Shown here: in pieces, positions 9,811-20,092 of the stretch
How the letters are laid out: every line of letters starts with the position of its first letter
How positions within the stretch are numbered: position 1 is the first letter of the stretch
Source: Anaerolineae bacterium
Lineage (GTDB): Bacteria; Chloroflexota; Anaerolineae; Aggregatilineales; JAFGMM01
Direction: 5' to 3'
DNA length: 64,000 bases
Assembly (NCBI GenBank): GCA_027494055.1
Contig: JAOSJO010000012.1
Coordinates: 852,940-916,939 of the forward strand
Position numbers and translations under genes: made by a program
The notes under the pieces: model-generated
Databases searched by the model: none
The model's input: the letters and a program-made list of their open reading frames with translations, nothing else
Told to the model about the DNA's origin: nothing

Positions 9811-10675
9811 TCAGCTCAGAACCGCGCGCGTGAATCGCAGCGCCCTGCGCGCCTCTTCGTCCAGGTCGAGGCCCGCGCTCAGGTCGCGAAAGACCTTGAT
9901 GTCGCGCCCAACCTCCCCGCCGGGCATCAGGAACGGCTCCATGACCACATGGCCCTGATAACCGATCTGGCGCAGGGCCGCGCCGGAGTTCCACCCAGGG
10001 AATGTGGCCGTACCCCGGCGGCTTGCGGTTGTTTTCGCCGATGTGGACGTGCCCCAGCCTGTCGCCCGCCTTCTGGACCGCCTCGCCAACCGAGTCTTCC
10101 TCGATGTTCATGTGGAACGTGTCGAGCAGAATCCGCGCGTTCGGGCTTTCCACTGCGGCGACGTAGGCAAGGGCCTCGTCCACCGTGTTCATGATGAACT
10201 GCTCGAAGCGATTGACCACCTCCATGTTGAGGATCACGTCATTGTCCTCGGCGGTCTTGATCGCTTCTCTCATGCTGGCGACACTGCGCGCGACGTAGGG
10301 TCGTTTGTCAGTCTCGCCGGCGGGCATGGTCCCCGGCCACGCGCCGTACAGGATGCCGCCAACGATGCCCCCGCCCATTTCGCCGACGGCTTCGGCCATC
10401 GTCTTCAGGAAGGCAATCCCGGCTTCTCTGGTGGCCCTGTCTTCGGAAGCGATGTCATACTTGGGCGGCAGACCCACACAGTGTGTCAGGATGATGTCCC
10501 TGTCGGCTGCGTGCGCCTTCAGGCTGCGGCGCGCGCTGGGCGACAGACGGGCGACGGTGCCGGCGTTGACTTCCAGAATGTCGAAGCCCAGAACGGCGAC
10601 CTTGTCGATGAACGGGTGGAAGTCTGCATCCCAATCGTGCAGCCAGTAGGCATAGTAGATGCCGATTTTGTTCAT
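9811..10675 (-). CDS. Sugar isomerase/epimerase, xylose-isomerase-like TIM barrel (frame broken once)
   Basis: About 288 residues after repair. It begins MNKIGIYYAYW with ATG 10675 and shows the AP-endonuclease-2/D-tagatose-3-epimerase pattern: ILEVNAGT, a metal-ligand Glu in LNMEVVNRFEQ, ILLDTFHMNIEE, LGHVHIGENNR, and a C-terminal VVMEPF. The metal ligands Glu, Asp, His and Glu are in place. The frame slips near 9991-9999 in a CCC/GGG context; both halves match the same family. It probably interconverts ketoses at C3 or ketose/aldose forms. It is the last gene of the pentose/polyol operon, 13 bases after the kinase, suggesting that its product or substrate is the kinase substrate. Confidence 0.82.
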
Positions 10676-10688
10676 GCGTCCCCTACCT

Positions 10689-12246
10689 CTATGGGGTTTC
10701 AGGCTCCGGGAGGGCGGCGAGGGCGTCAAACACCGGCTTGGTGACGGCAAACAGGTTGATGTACTCCCTCACCAGCGGCTGATACAGCGCGTGCTGCGCC
10801 ATGTCCGGTTCGACGCGGTCTGTCGTCTGCGTGAAGCGCCGCGCCGTCGCCGCCATATCGTCGAACACCCCGACCGCGTACCCCGCCAGGATCGCCGAGC
10901 CGAGCACGGAGAACTCCTCCCGGTTGAGGTTCACGTAGGGCACGCCCAGGATGTCGGCCTTGATCTGATTGAGCAGCCGGCTGCGCGCGCCGCCGCCGAT
11001 CACGCGCGTTTCATGGAAATCCAGGTCGGGCAGCAGGCCGCGCACGATGCTCAGGTAGTAGGCGTACTCGTAGCCGATGCCCTCCAGCATCGCGCGGTAC
11101 AGGTGCGCCTTGGTGTGGGACCAGTTCAGGCCGATGAACAGGCCGCGCGTGTTGGGGTCGCCAGGGCAGACGCGACCGCCCAGGTGCGGCAGGAACAGCA
11201 GCTTGTTCGAACCTGCCGGCACGGCGGCGGCCATCCGGTCGAGCACCTGGTAGATGTTCTCGCCGGCGGCTTCGGCCTCAGCCTTTTCGTGAGCAGCCAT
11301 CTCATCGCGGAACCAGCGCAGGTTCAGCCCGCCGCCGTTGATATAGCCCAGCGTGTAGTACAGATCGGGGACGGGCAGGTGCGCGGTGAACAGCGTGCGG
11401 TGGGCCTGGTCCGTCACGAAGCGGTCCACGCACACCGAAAAAGACCGAGGCGGTACCGGCGACGTCGAACACCAAGCCAGGGCTGACCATCGCCGCGCCC
11501 AGCATCCCCGCCGCCTGGTCCCCACAGCCGGCGGCAATCGGCGTGCCGGCCTTCAACCCGGAGGCCGCCGCGGCCTCTGCGGTCACGCGCCCGATCACGT
11601 CCCAGGAATTCACGATCCTGGGCAGTTTGTTTCGGTCCACGCCGAACAGCCCCAGCAGCTCATCCGACCACGCGCCGGCCTCCGTGTCGCTGAAGCAGGA
11701 GAAGTGCAGGTAGGTCAGGTCAACAAATGCTTCCTCGCCACGCAGGCCCGCCATACGCCCGGCGACGTACCCGCCGGGTTGGACGAACCTGGCAATCCGG
11801 CGGAACACATCGGGGCGCTCGTGCATCCACCACAGGATTTTCGCGCCGTGAGAGATGGTCGGCGGGCCGCCGGTCAGGGCGATGATCTGCTGCTCGTGCG
11901 CCTTGAGGCGGGTGATGTAGGGTCCGCAGCGGGCGTCCAGCCACGAGTCATACCCCGTCGGCGTGTCCCAGTCGGGTCCAACGCTGCCGATCCCGGCCAT
12001 CTGCCCATCGAACGCAATCCCGGCCACCTGTGACGGGTCGATGCCGCTCTGCGCCACACACGCCCCGATGGTGCGCAGCGCCGCCCCATAGATGTCGTCC
12101 ATGTCCTGCTCGACCCAGCCCGGCTTTGGGTAGTAGAGCTTCGATTCCTCGTAGGCCTCGGCGACGAGATTGCCGTCGGCGTCGACGATCCCTGCCTTCG
12201 TCCCCATGGTTCCGAGGTCAACGCCGATGAGGTAGGTCTTTGCCAT
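10689..12246 (-). CDS. FGGY-family carbohydrate kinase, xylulokinase-like (frame broken once)
   Basis: About 519 residues after repair. The N-terminal ATPase lobe opens IGVDLGTMGTKAGIVD. The middle carries the GCGDQAAGMLGAAMV and DVAGTASV segments, and the C-terminal lobe has IGGGARSRLLNQIKADILG and LGSAILAGYA, which are typical of xylulokinase and its relatives. The frame shifts at an A5 run on the plus strand (11438-11442); dropping one base gives GTASVFSVCVD. It would phosphorylate a ketopentose or polyol after import. The exact sugar is not resolved, since ribulokinase, xylulokinase and erythritol kinases share these motifs. A 218-base gap with no gene separates it from the permease upstream. 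Confidence 0.85.
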
Positions 12247-12464
12247 CGCGCTCACTCCTGTATCGGGGGTGGCAAGACGCACTTACTGCCCGCACGTTCG
12301 CTTTGCCTGGGCAAGAAGCAGTCAATCGAGAGCAACAGGCAACCCGCCCGCTCAAGCCGGCGGCCAATCGCAGGACAAATCGCCAGGATCACGGTTCTGC
12401 CCGCGCCTTCAGTCGCGGGGACCAGAGCGTGAACCTCTCGCATGCAGACGCCTCAACCCAGGCA

Positions 12465-13547
12465 TCACGCGCCAAAGCGGCGGCGTCGCCACTGGTCGAA
12501 GACGACGACGCCGACAATCACCGACCCCTGGACGATCCGCTGGTAGAACGCGCTCACGTTGAGCAGGTTCAGCCCGTTGACCAGCACGCCGGTGATGAGC
12601 GCGCCGATCACCGAGCCGAACACGCCGCCCTCACCGCCAAACAGGTTGGTCCCGCCGATGACGACCGCCGCAATCGAGTTCAGGTTCTCCTCGCCGGCCA
12701 TGAGCGCGTTGGCCGAGTTCAGGCGTCCGGCCAGCAGGAAACCCGCGATGGCCGCCAGAAACCCGGAGACGACGTAGACGGCGATCTTGGTGCGGTCAAC
12801 CTTGATGCCGGAGACGCGGGCCGCCTCCCGGTTGCCGCCGACCGCAAACGTGCTGCGGCCCAACGCGGTGTAGCGCAAGACCGCCCAGGCGAGTATGGCA
12901 ATCCCGATGGCGATCAGGCCCGCCGTCGGGATACCGAGTATGCTGCCGCTCCCCATCGCGATCATCTGCTCTGGGAGGTACCCCTTCAACTCGGTCGCCG
13001 TCAGGTGCGAGGGAACCGGCAGCCCGTCGGTCACGATGAGGGCGATGCCGCGAAAGGCCTCCAGCGTCCCCAGGGTGGCGATGAAATCCGGGATGCGCCC
13101 CTTCGTGATGAGCAGCCCGTTAACCGAACCCGCCACCACGCCGACCGCCAGCGCGACGAGAAGCCCGACGCCGAAATCGACCGGGCCGACCGTGACGCCG
13201 AAGAGAGTCACCTGCTGGGTCATCAGCACCGCCGACACTGACGCTGCTAAAGCGCCGATGGCCCCCACCGAGAGGTCAATGCCTCCCGTGAGAATCACGA
13301 ACGTCTGCCCGATGGCGAAGATGGCTGTTACCGCAGTCCGCCGACCGACGTTCGCCAGGTTGCTTTCGGTCAGGAAGTAGGGCGTCGCGCTGGTAAGGTA
13401 GGCGCTGAGCAAGAGCAACGCGATGACCGGACCGCCGCGTATCACAACATCCCGGATCGAGCGCAACAGGCGCTCTGTCCCAGACCTGCGGACTGTTTCT
13501 CCGGGAGACGACTGCGCCCCAGCTTCGGCAGGTAGGTTGTCGGGCAC
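12465..13547 (-). CDS. Sugar ABC transporter permease (RbsC type)
   Basis: 360 residues, intact. It has about ten hydrophobic segments and the RbsC/XylH signatures TGGIDLSVGA near residue 90, VGGNREAARVSGIKV near residue 238 and a late AVVIGGTNLFGGEGG. It is 31 bases downstream of its ATPase gene and belongs to the same operon as the binding protein at 15.9-17.1 kb. Its role is the homodimeric channel for a monosaccharide or polyol. Confidence 0.93.
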   Translation of the reverse strand: MPDNLPAEAGAQSSPGETVRRSGTERLLRSIRDVVIRGGPVIALLLLSAYLTSATPYFLTESNLANVGRRTAVTAIFAIGQTFVILTGGIDLSVGAIGALAASVSAVLMTQQVTLFGVTVGPVDFGVGLLVALAVGVVAGSVNGLLITKGRIPDFIATLGTLEAFRGIALIVTDGLPVPSHLTATELKGYLPEQMIAMGSGSILGIPTAGLIAIGIAILAWAVLRYTALGRSTFAVGGNREAARVSGIKVDRTKIAVYVVSGFLAAIAGFLLAGRLNSANALMAGEENLNSIAAVVIGGTNLFGGEGGVFGSVIGALITGVLVNGLNLLNVSAFYQRIVQGSVIVGVVVFDQWRRRRFGA

Positions 13548-13578
13548 GGGGATCCTCCATAAGTGAAATGTGCGGTGT

Positions 13579-15064
13579 CTAGCTGGCGTTCTGCAGGAGC
13601 AATTCCTGGGTCGCCTCGCCGCGCTTGAACTCGGCGGTGAAGGCGCCGGCGCGCATCACCAGGATGCGGTCGGCCATCGCCAGTATCTCCAGCATCTCGG
13701 ACGAGATCATGATGATGGCGACGCCGCGCTGCGCCAGCCTGTCAATCAGGGCAAAAACCTCCGCCTTTGCCGCGACATCGATCCCGCGCGTCGGCTCATC
13801 GACAATCAGAATCTTCACCCCGCTGAACAGCCACCGGGCAAGACAGACCTTCTGCTGGTTGCCGCCGCTCAGATAGAACACAGGCCGCTTCAGCGATGGC
13901 GGTCGGATGCTCAGGTCGCGCACGTACCCGGCTGCGGTCTCGGCTTCTTTCTGTAAATTCAGGAAGCGAAAGGGAGGAACCTGGCTGACATCGGCCAGGG
14001 TGATGTTGGGCGGAATGGGCTGCATCGGCACCAGGCTGGCGCGCCGATCCCGAAGCAACAGGCCCATCCCATGTTTGATCGCCTGAGCGGCGTGGCGGAG
14101 GCGCGTCTCGCGCCCGCCGATGGCGATGCGCCCGGACGTCGGCGCTTCGAGGCCAAACAGGATGCGCGCCAGCTCGACCTGCCCTGCGCCCATGAGGCCG
14201 AAGATGCCCAGGATTTCGCCCTCCCGCACCTCGAAAGAGAGATCGTGAAGCACGCCGTCCAGCGACAGGTTCTCCACGCGCAGCGCCGTCTCGCCCGGCT
14301 CGACGACGGTCTTGGGGTACTGCTCGGCCAGGCGGCGGCCCACCATCATGTTCACCAGCGTGTCCCTGTCGGTCTGCTCCACCGGCAGGGTGCCGATGAC
14401 CCGACCGTCGCGCAGCACGGTGACGCGCTGCCCGACCTCTGGCACCTCGTCCAGCAGGTGGGAGATGTAGATGATGCCGACGCCGCGCGCCTGCAGCCGG
14501 CGGATGATGTCGAACAGGGTTTCGCGCTCGGTGTCCGAAAGCGCCGAGGTGGGTTCGTCCAGCAGCAGGATGCGGGGCTGCTTGGTGAGGATGCGGGCAA
14601 TCTCGGTGAGCTGCTGCTCCGCCACGTTGAGGCGGCGAATCTCGGCGCGTGGGTCGATGTCCACGCCCAGTGCAGACAGGCTCTCTTCCGCGCGCCGGTG
14701 GATTTCGCGCCAGTCGATCAGGCCAAGCCGGCTGCGCGGGTACTGGCCGAGGAAGATGTTTTCGGCCACGGTCATGCTGGACACCAGGCTGAACTCCTGG
14801 TAGACCATGTGGATGCCCAACTTCTGGGCGTGTTCGGGGGCTGAGGTGCCGGATCTCCTCGCCACGGATGAAGATCCGACCGCTGTCCTTGGGCAGCGAG
14901 CCGCTGAGGATTTTCATCAGCGTCGATTTGCCCGCGCCGTTCTCGCCGAGGAGCACGTGAACTTCCCCCTCGTATAGGTCGAAGTCAACGTGGTCCAGGG
15001 CATGTACGCCAGGGAAACGCTTATCGATCTGCTCCATGCTGAGCAGCGGCGGGCTGGCGGCCAT
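13579..15064 (-). CDS. Sugar ABC transporter ATP-binding protein with two ABC domains (RbsA type; frame broken once)
   Basis: About 495 residues after repair. Domain 1 has Walker A GENGAGKST, a divergent signature (LNVAEQQLTEIARIL) and Walker B ILLLDEPTSAL. Domain 2 lacks a normal Walker A, as is usual in RbsA, but keeps the signature LSGGNQQKVCLARWL and Walker B ILIVDEPTRGID. The start at ATG 15064 gives a standard N terminus. The frame shifts at a G5 run on the plus strand (14836-14840); removing one base restores HLSPEHAQKLGIHMVYQEF. It drives import with the RbsC-type permease just downstream. Confidence 0.88.
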
Positions 15065-15086
15065 TGGTCTCTCCAGTCGGCAAAGG

Positions 15087-15848
15087 TTATTGCGCGGTGT
15101 AACCCCCATCCACACTCAGAACTGCCCCCGTCGCATAGCCGACATCGCTGCCGGCCAGGAACACGATAGCCGAGGCGATCTCTTCCGGGATGCCCAGGCG
15201 ATTCAGCGGGCGAATCGCCTCCAGGCGGCGGCGCGCGGCGGCAGGGTCTGGGTCGCGACTCACCGCTGCGCGCACCAGCGGCGTGTCGGTGGTGCCGGGG
15301 CACACGCAGTTCACCCGGATTCCCTTCTCGGCCAGGTCCACGGCGCAACTGCGCGTGAGCGCAATCATGCCCGCCTTGGACACATTGTAGGCCACCTGTC
15401 CCTTGATCCCGACCAGGCCGGCCTCGGACGCGACGTTGACGATCACGCCGCCCCCGTGGTTCGCCATCACCGGGACGGCGTACTTGGTGCAGAGAAAAGC
15501 GCCCGTGAGGTTGATGGCAAGGATGCGCTCCCAGTCTTCGAGCGACGTCTGTGTGGCGTCGCCTTGCAGGTAGACGCCCGCGTTGTTCACCAGAATATCG
15601 AGACGCCCCCAGCGGTCTGCCACGTGGTCCACCATGCTGCGCACCTCCGCCTCGTGGGAAACATCGGTGGGGACAAAGAGGACTTCTCGGCCCTCGGTTT
15701 CGAGCGCCTGGGCGACCGCCTCGCTCTGTTTCTTGTCCCTGTCGACCAGGACGACGGCAGCCCCCTCGGCTGCGAAGGCGCGGAGCGCCGCATGGCCGAT
15801 GCCGACCGCGGCGCCTGTGACCACAACGACCTTACCCTGAAATTGCAT
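15087..15848 (-). CDS. Short-chain dehydrogenase/reductase
   Basis: 253 residues, intact, classical SDR length. The NAD(P) motif is TGAAVGIG (residues 11-18), followed by DVS, NNAG, catalytic Ser in VNVASEAG, YNVSK (Tyr and Lys), and the C-terminal GAVLSVDGGYTAQ. Asp in LVDRDKK after beta-2 suggests NAD rather than NADP preference. Placed between binding protein and ATPase genes in a polyol/pentose operon, it probably oxidises the imported polyol to the ketose later phosphorylated by the FGGY kinase (inference). Confidence 0.88.
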   Translation of the reverse strand: MQFQGKVVVVTGAAVGIGHAALRAFAAEGAAVVLVDRDKKQSEAVAQALETEGREVLFVPTDVSHEAEVRSMVDHVADRWGRLDILVNNAGVYLQGDATQTSLEDWERILAINLTGAFLCTKYAVPVMANHGGGVIVNVASEAGLVGIKGQVAYNVSKAGMIALTRSCAVDLAEKGIRVNCVCPGTTDTPLVRAAVSRDPDPAAARRRLEAIRPLNRLGIPEEIASAIVFLAGSDVGYATGAVLSVDGGYTAQ

Positions 15849-15901
15849 AGTCGTTCCCTCGCTTCCTCATGCCCAGGCTACATCAAGCGCGCCCGGCTTG
15901 T

Positions 15902-15932
15902 GTAGCGGGGAGCCGCCGACGGCCCCCGCTAC
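15902..15932 (-). other. Intercistronic stem-loop after the binding-protein gene
   Basis: A perfect 9-bp inverted repeat (15902-15910 with 15924-15932) lies between the binding-protein stop and the SDR start. Stem-loops at this point in sugar operons often protect the binding-protein mRNA, raising its yield over the downstream genes. That role is an inference here. Confidence 0.5.
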
Positions 15933-15958
15933 GCCAGATCACGTCACGTAAGGCAGCC

Positions 15959-17129
15959 CTACTGGCATTCCTCCTGGATCCCTTCCCAGTCGATTTCAGG
16001 CAGCGCGGGATCGGGGTAGAAGAGGTGAGCGTTCTCCAGATAGGCAATGCGCGGGCGGATGTCGAAGGTCTCCGGCACTTCCAGGCCGCAGACGATCCGC
16101 ACGGCGAATTCGCCGCCGAACCAGCCCCAGTCCGCAAAGCCGTGGGTGGTTTCGGCGATCATCCGGCCTTCAGAGATGCGCTCCACCGACTCCGGGGTCA
16201 CGTCGTTGGTGAAGATCGCCACCATCTCATCGCCGACGGTGACGCCATCCTCAGCCGCCTCCAGCCGCTCTGCGGCCTCGGCGGCCAGCATAGCGCCCAT
16301 GCCCATCTCGTTAGAGGCGGCCCAGATGAAGTCAAGATCCCCCGGGTTGGCCTGGAGGATGTCCTCCGCGCAGCCGATGCCCTTCTCGCGGTTCCAGTCG
16401 GCGGCGCACGGCTCGCCCACGATCTCGATGCCGGGGAACTGCTCCATGATCTCGTTGAACCCATTCACGCGCGCGGTCGAGAAGAAGCCACCGGCGATGC
16501 CCTCAATGATGGCGCCACGGGCGACGATGTCCTCCTTTGTCCTCGTCCTCCAGTTCGGCGTAGAGTTCCTCCCAGAACTCGATGTCCAGGTACTGGTCGG
16601 GCGATTCCAGCTCGACCATTTCGCCTTCGCCAAGGACGCCAGGCCCGCCGAAGTAGTCGACGACGGCGTAGGCCGTAACCCTTGCCGCCATGTTGTTGTC
16701 GAAGCCGATGTACGAAGCGATCTCCACGCCCTCGATTGGCTCCAACAGGTTCACGATGATGACCGGGATGCCCGCCTCGTTGGCCTTCTCAAGCACCGGC
16801 TTGATGACCTCCACCTCGATGGGCGAGATCGCGATCACATCGACTTCGCGCTGGATGTAGTCCTCAATGATCGCCACCTGGTCCGCAAAGGCGACGTGGG
16901 TGGCCGGCGACTGGCTGATGATGGTCACGTCGAAGCCGTTTTCGTTCGCGTCCGCAGCCGACGCCTCAAAGAAGTCGGTCGCTGTCTTGAAGACGCCGGT
17001 GATGTCGGGCGGGGTCCAACCGATCACGATCGGCTCCTCCCAGCGGGCCTCCTGCGCCGCCGCCCCGAAGGGCAGCAGGCTGAGGGCGAGCAGCAGCGCT
17101 GTCAGGGACAGCATTCTCTTGCGAAACAT
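15959..17129 (-). CDS. Sugar ABC transporter substrate-binding protein, periplasmic-binding-protein type I fold (frame broken once)
   Basis: About 390 residues after repair. ATG 17129 has GAGGAGG upstream and starts a clean signal peptide (LTALLLALSLLPFGAAAQ). The body follows the RbsB/TorT-like pattern: VIGWTPPDITGVF, DVIAISPIEVEVIKPVLEKA, GIPVIIVN, GFDNNMAAR, then DFIWAASNEMGMGAML and AIFTNDVTPE. The frame slips near 16533-16538 where dropping one base gives DEDKEDIVARGAIIEG. It is the first gene of the leftward operon and defines the imported substrate, which could be a pentose, polyol or related sugar. Confidence 0.87.
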
Positions 17130-17914
17130 CTTTGCCTCCTCATGTCGTGCCTGATTTGCTACGCACCAGCAGGAAACGGGAATCTAAGCTTCGCGTTCAA
17201 TAGGCGTCACCTCCTCGTTAAGCAGCCGCGCCTCCCCGCAAGATCACAGGGGTCTTCGCCTGGCCGGTCGGCAGCAGGTCGGTCGCCTTCAGGCCAGGTC
17301 CGCCAAAGTCGCCTCGCTGGGTCCAGTCGCGCGCGATTGCGCCCTCACATGGTCCTGACAGGCCTTGGCAGGTGGTACGATGAGGCTTGATGCATCGACC
17401 CGAAACGAGTAGCCATGTGCTGCGGCGTACTGGCGGCAACGCACAAGCTGCTGCAAAGCCGACTCGATTCTGTTGTGCGCGCTCGTCGTGAAGAACAGAG
17501 GGTGATCGCACGATCCGTGGGCGCAAGCGCCCGGCGGCGTCTCGCTTGCCACCACGATGGCATGGGAGGTTCCAGGGAACGGTGTGGCGCGTCGCTCTCT
17601 GGATTCAGGGGGCAGTTGCCACTGGTTGCGGGATGAATGCGGGAATGCGCGAGATCGTTGCTTCTTCTCAACGCGGCGGATCGCCTTCGGATCACGTCCC
17701 GGCCTTCACCATGCAATCAATTCATCCTGTGATCTTGTCATTACAGGCATTCAGGATTATACTGTGAAAACCAGCCGGCGTCAATATACCTGGTGCTTTG
17801 GCGCATTCGCGGCCAGGGCGACTCCTTACGCGGAGAAGAGGGCCGGTGGCCCAAAACAGGATGCGCTGTCAAGCAGCCGGCGCAGGCGGCGCATGAGATC
17901 ATGAGGAAAGGCGC
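17130..17914. other. 785-base divergent intergenic region with a possible recombinase relic
   Basis: No intact gene. It carries the promoters for the two divergent sugar operons. On the minus strand around 17385-17480 a short stretch translates to LVRCRQYAAAHGYSF, which resembles the N-terminal QLxRCRxYAAAHGY segment of serine recombinases; no flanking catalytic region is visible. It may be a remnant or chance. Confidence 0.35.
17735..17763 (+). promoter_or_regulatory. Sigma-70-type promoter of the Gfo/Idh-ADH-PGI-AroE-like operon
   Basis: TTGTCA at 17735-17740 and TATACT at 17758-17763, separated by 17 bases. It lies about 150 bases ahead of the first gene, leaving a sizeable leader. The region is much more A+T-rich than the surrounding genes. 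Confidence 0.6.
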
Positions 17915-18955
17915 ATGTCTGACCTGACCCGTATCTGTCTGGTTGGCGGCGGTCGCGCGGCCAGAGTACACGGCCATTCACTGACCAGCCACGTCCCGGC
18001 GGCGGCGCCGGTGGCGCTCGTCGATGCCGCGCCCGACGTGTTGCGCGCCACAGGCGACCTGTTCGGCATCACGCGCCGGTTCGAGAGCCTGGAGGCGGCG
18101 CTTGCCTGGGGCGCGTTTGACGCCGTCGTCATCACCACGCCGACGTTCACCCACGCCGAGCTGGCGATCATGGCCGCCGACGCGGGCAAGCACGTCTTCC
18201 TCGAGAAGCCGATGGCGCTAACCCTGGAAGCGTGCGACAGGATCATCGCCGCGACCGAACGCAACCACGTGATCCTGCAACTGGGCTTCATGCGCCGCTT
18301 CGACCCGGAGTTCGCCGCCGCCGCCGCGCGTATCGAGGCGGGTGAGATCGGGCAGCCGATGATGATAAAATCGCTGACGCACGGGCCGGGGCTGCCGCCG
18401 GCCTGGGCGCACGACCTCAAGACCTCCAACGGGATGCTCGCCGAGGTGAACAGCCACGACTGGGACTGCGTGCGCTGGCTGATGGGGTCGAACCCGGAGC
18501 GGGTCTATGTGGAGGTGGCGAACTTCAAGGGCGCGGCGCGCGGCGTGGAGGCGGAGCATTTCTACGACAACGCCCTGGTCAGCATCCGCTTTGAGAACGG
18601 GAGCCTGGGCAGCATTTCGGGCGTGTGCCCGTGCGACTATGGCTACGACGCGCGGGTGGAGATCGTCGGCGAGAAGGGCATCATGCAGATCGGCGAACTC
18701 AAGGGGCAGGCGGTTGTGGTGTGCGTGGACCGCGATCACGGCCTGGTGACGCCGATCTACCGCCGCTGGCCGGAACGCTTCGCGTGGGGCTACATCCGCG
18801 AGATGGAGCATTTCGTCGATTGTATCCAGACCGGCGCGCAGCCCAGGGTCGGCGGCGAAGACGGGCGCTGGGCAGTGGCGGGCGTGCTCGCCGGGACGAA
18901 ATCGTTTCTGGAGGCGCGCCCCGTGCTGCTCCGTGAAGTCATGGCGGGCGCGTAA
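17915..18955 (+). CDS. Gfo/Idh/MocA family oxidoreductase
   Basis: 346 residues, intact. The Rossmann motif is CLVGGGRAARVHG at the N terminus and the signature EKPMAL near residue 97 is the family EKP motif carrying the catalytic Lys. EVNSHDWDCVRWLMG near residue 178 supplies the usual Asp/His region. The closest functional types are inositol 2-dehydrogenases and sugar 3-dehydrogenases, which oxidise a ring hydroxyl with NAD. The gene leads a four-gene rightward operon and is 14 bases from the next gene. The substrate cannot be fixed from sequence. Confidence 0.87.
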   Translation: MSDLTRICLVGGGRAARVHGHSLTSHVPAAAPVALVDAAPDVLRATGDLFGITRRFESLEAALAWGAFDAVVITTPTFTHAELAIMAADAGKHVFLEKPMALTLEACDRIIAATERNHVILQLGFMRRFDPEFAAAAARIEAGEIGQPMMIKSLTHGPGLPPAWAHDLKTSNGMLAEVNSHDWDCVRWLMGSNPERVYVEVANFKGAARGVEAEHFYDNALVSIRFENGSLGSISGVCPCDYGYDARVEIVGEKGIMQIGELKGQAVVVCVDRDHGLVTPIYRRWPERFAWGYIREMEHFVDCIQTGAQPRVGGEDGRWAVAGVLAGTKSFLEARPVLLREVMAGA

Positions 18956-18969
18956 GCGAGGAGCGCGGT

Positions 18970-20013
18970 GTGTTAGCAGCAGTCTACTACGGTCCGCACG
19001 ACATCCGCCTGGAAGAACGCCCGGTCCCCGAGATCGGGCCGGGAGAGATACTGCTCAAGGTGGTGAGCGCCGGCGTGTGCGGCACCGACCTGCGCATCTG
19101 GCACGGCGCGCACCGCAAATTCCCGCCCGGCACGGTCCGCGTCCCCGGCCACGAGGTCGTGGGCGACATCGCGGCGCTCGGCGCGGAGGTCAAGGGGCTT
19201 GAGGTCGGGCAGCGTGTGATGGTCGCGCCCAACATCGGCTGCGGGCACTGCCGGCAGTGCGTGAGCGGGAACAACAACCGCTGCGCCAACTATGGCGGCT
19301 TGGGCGTAACGATGGACGGCGGCTTCGCCGAGTACGTGCGCATCCCTGCGCCGTACCTCCTGCAGGGCAACCTGATCCCCATCAACGACGGTGTTGATCC
19401 CGCCGTCGCCGCCCTGATCGAGCCTTTTGCGTGCGTGCTGCGCGGCCAGGACGCGCTTGACATCCAGCCCGGCGACGTGGTGCTTGTGGTCGGCGCGGGG
19501 CCAATCGGGGTGATGCACACCATGCTGGCGCGGCTGCGCGGCGCGGGGCGCGTCGTCGTCAGCGAGGTGCAGGCGGCGCGCCTGCCGCACGCGCGCGCGG
19601 CGGGCGCAGACCGGGTGGTCAACCCGCAGGAGGAAGACCTCTCCGCCGCGCTCATGGAAGAGAGCCACGGCGAGGGCGCAGACGCCATCATCGTGGCCGC
19701 CCCGGCGCACCGCGCGCAGGAGGAGGCGCTGGCGCTTGCCGCCATCGGCGGGCGCATCAACTTCTTCGGCGGCCTGCCGAGCGACCGCCCGACCATCCAG
19801 TTCAACGCCAACCTGGTACACTATAAGGAGCTGCGCGTGACCGGCACGACCGCGTGCAGCACCCAGGACTGCCGGCGGGCCGCCGCCATCGTCAACGCCG
19901 GGCGCATCGACCTGGCGCCCCTGGTCAGTCAGCGCTACGCGCTCGGCGCGACGCTCGCGGCGCTGGCTGCCGCCGAGAGTCAGACCGCGCTTAAGGTCAT
20001 CATCGAACCATGA
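18970..20013 (+). CDS. Zinc-dependent medium-chain dehydrogenase (polyol/threonine dehydrogenase type)
   Basis: 347 residues starting with GTG 18970, intact. The catalytic zinc site is CGTDLRIWHG with GHEVVGD. The structural zinc loop GCGHCRQCVSGNNNRC supplies four Cys. The nucleotide fold is VVLVVGAGPIGVMHTMLA. Family members oxidise sorbitol, xylitol, galactitol or L-threonine. With the Gfo/Idh enzyme before it and two sugar transporters flanking the operon, polyol or sugar-lactone oxidation is more likely than amino-acid use (inference). Confidence 0.88.
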   Translation: MLAAVYYGPHDIRLEERPVPEIGPGEILLKVVSAGVCGTDLRIWHGAHRKFPPGTVRVPGHEVVGDIAALGAEVKGLEVGQRVMVAPNIGCGHCRQCVSGNNNRCANYGGLGVTMDGGFAEYVRIPAPYLLQGNLIPINDGVDPAVAALIEPFACVLRGQDALDIQPGDVVLVVGAGPIGVMHTMLARLRGAGRVVVSEVQAARLPHARAAGADRVVNPQEEDLSAALMEESHGEGADAIIVAAPAHRAQEEALALAAIGGRINFFGGLPSDRPTIQFNANLVHYKELRVTGTTACSTQDCRRAAAIVNAGRIDLAPLVSQRYALGATLAALAAAESQTALKVIIEP

Positions 20014-20092
20014 TGCAGCGCTGTCACGGCTGGCAGCCCCGCCAGACAACGGGCCACTCACGCGAACGGACGCACATAAGGAGCGATACACG

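Noticed and set aside
17385..17480. Serine-recombinase-like stretch LVRCRQYAAAHGYSF on the minus strand
   Set aside because: Only about 15 residues match, with no catalytic Ser region or downstream domain. Kept as a note within the intergenic entry, not called as a gene.
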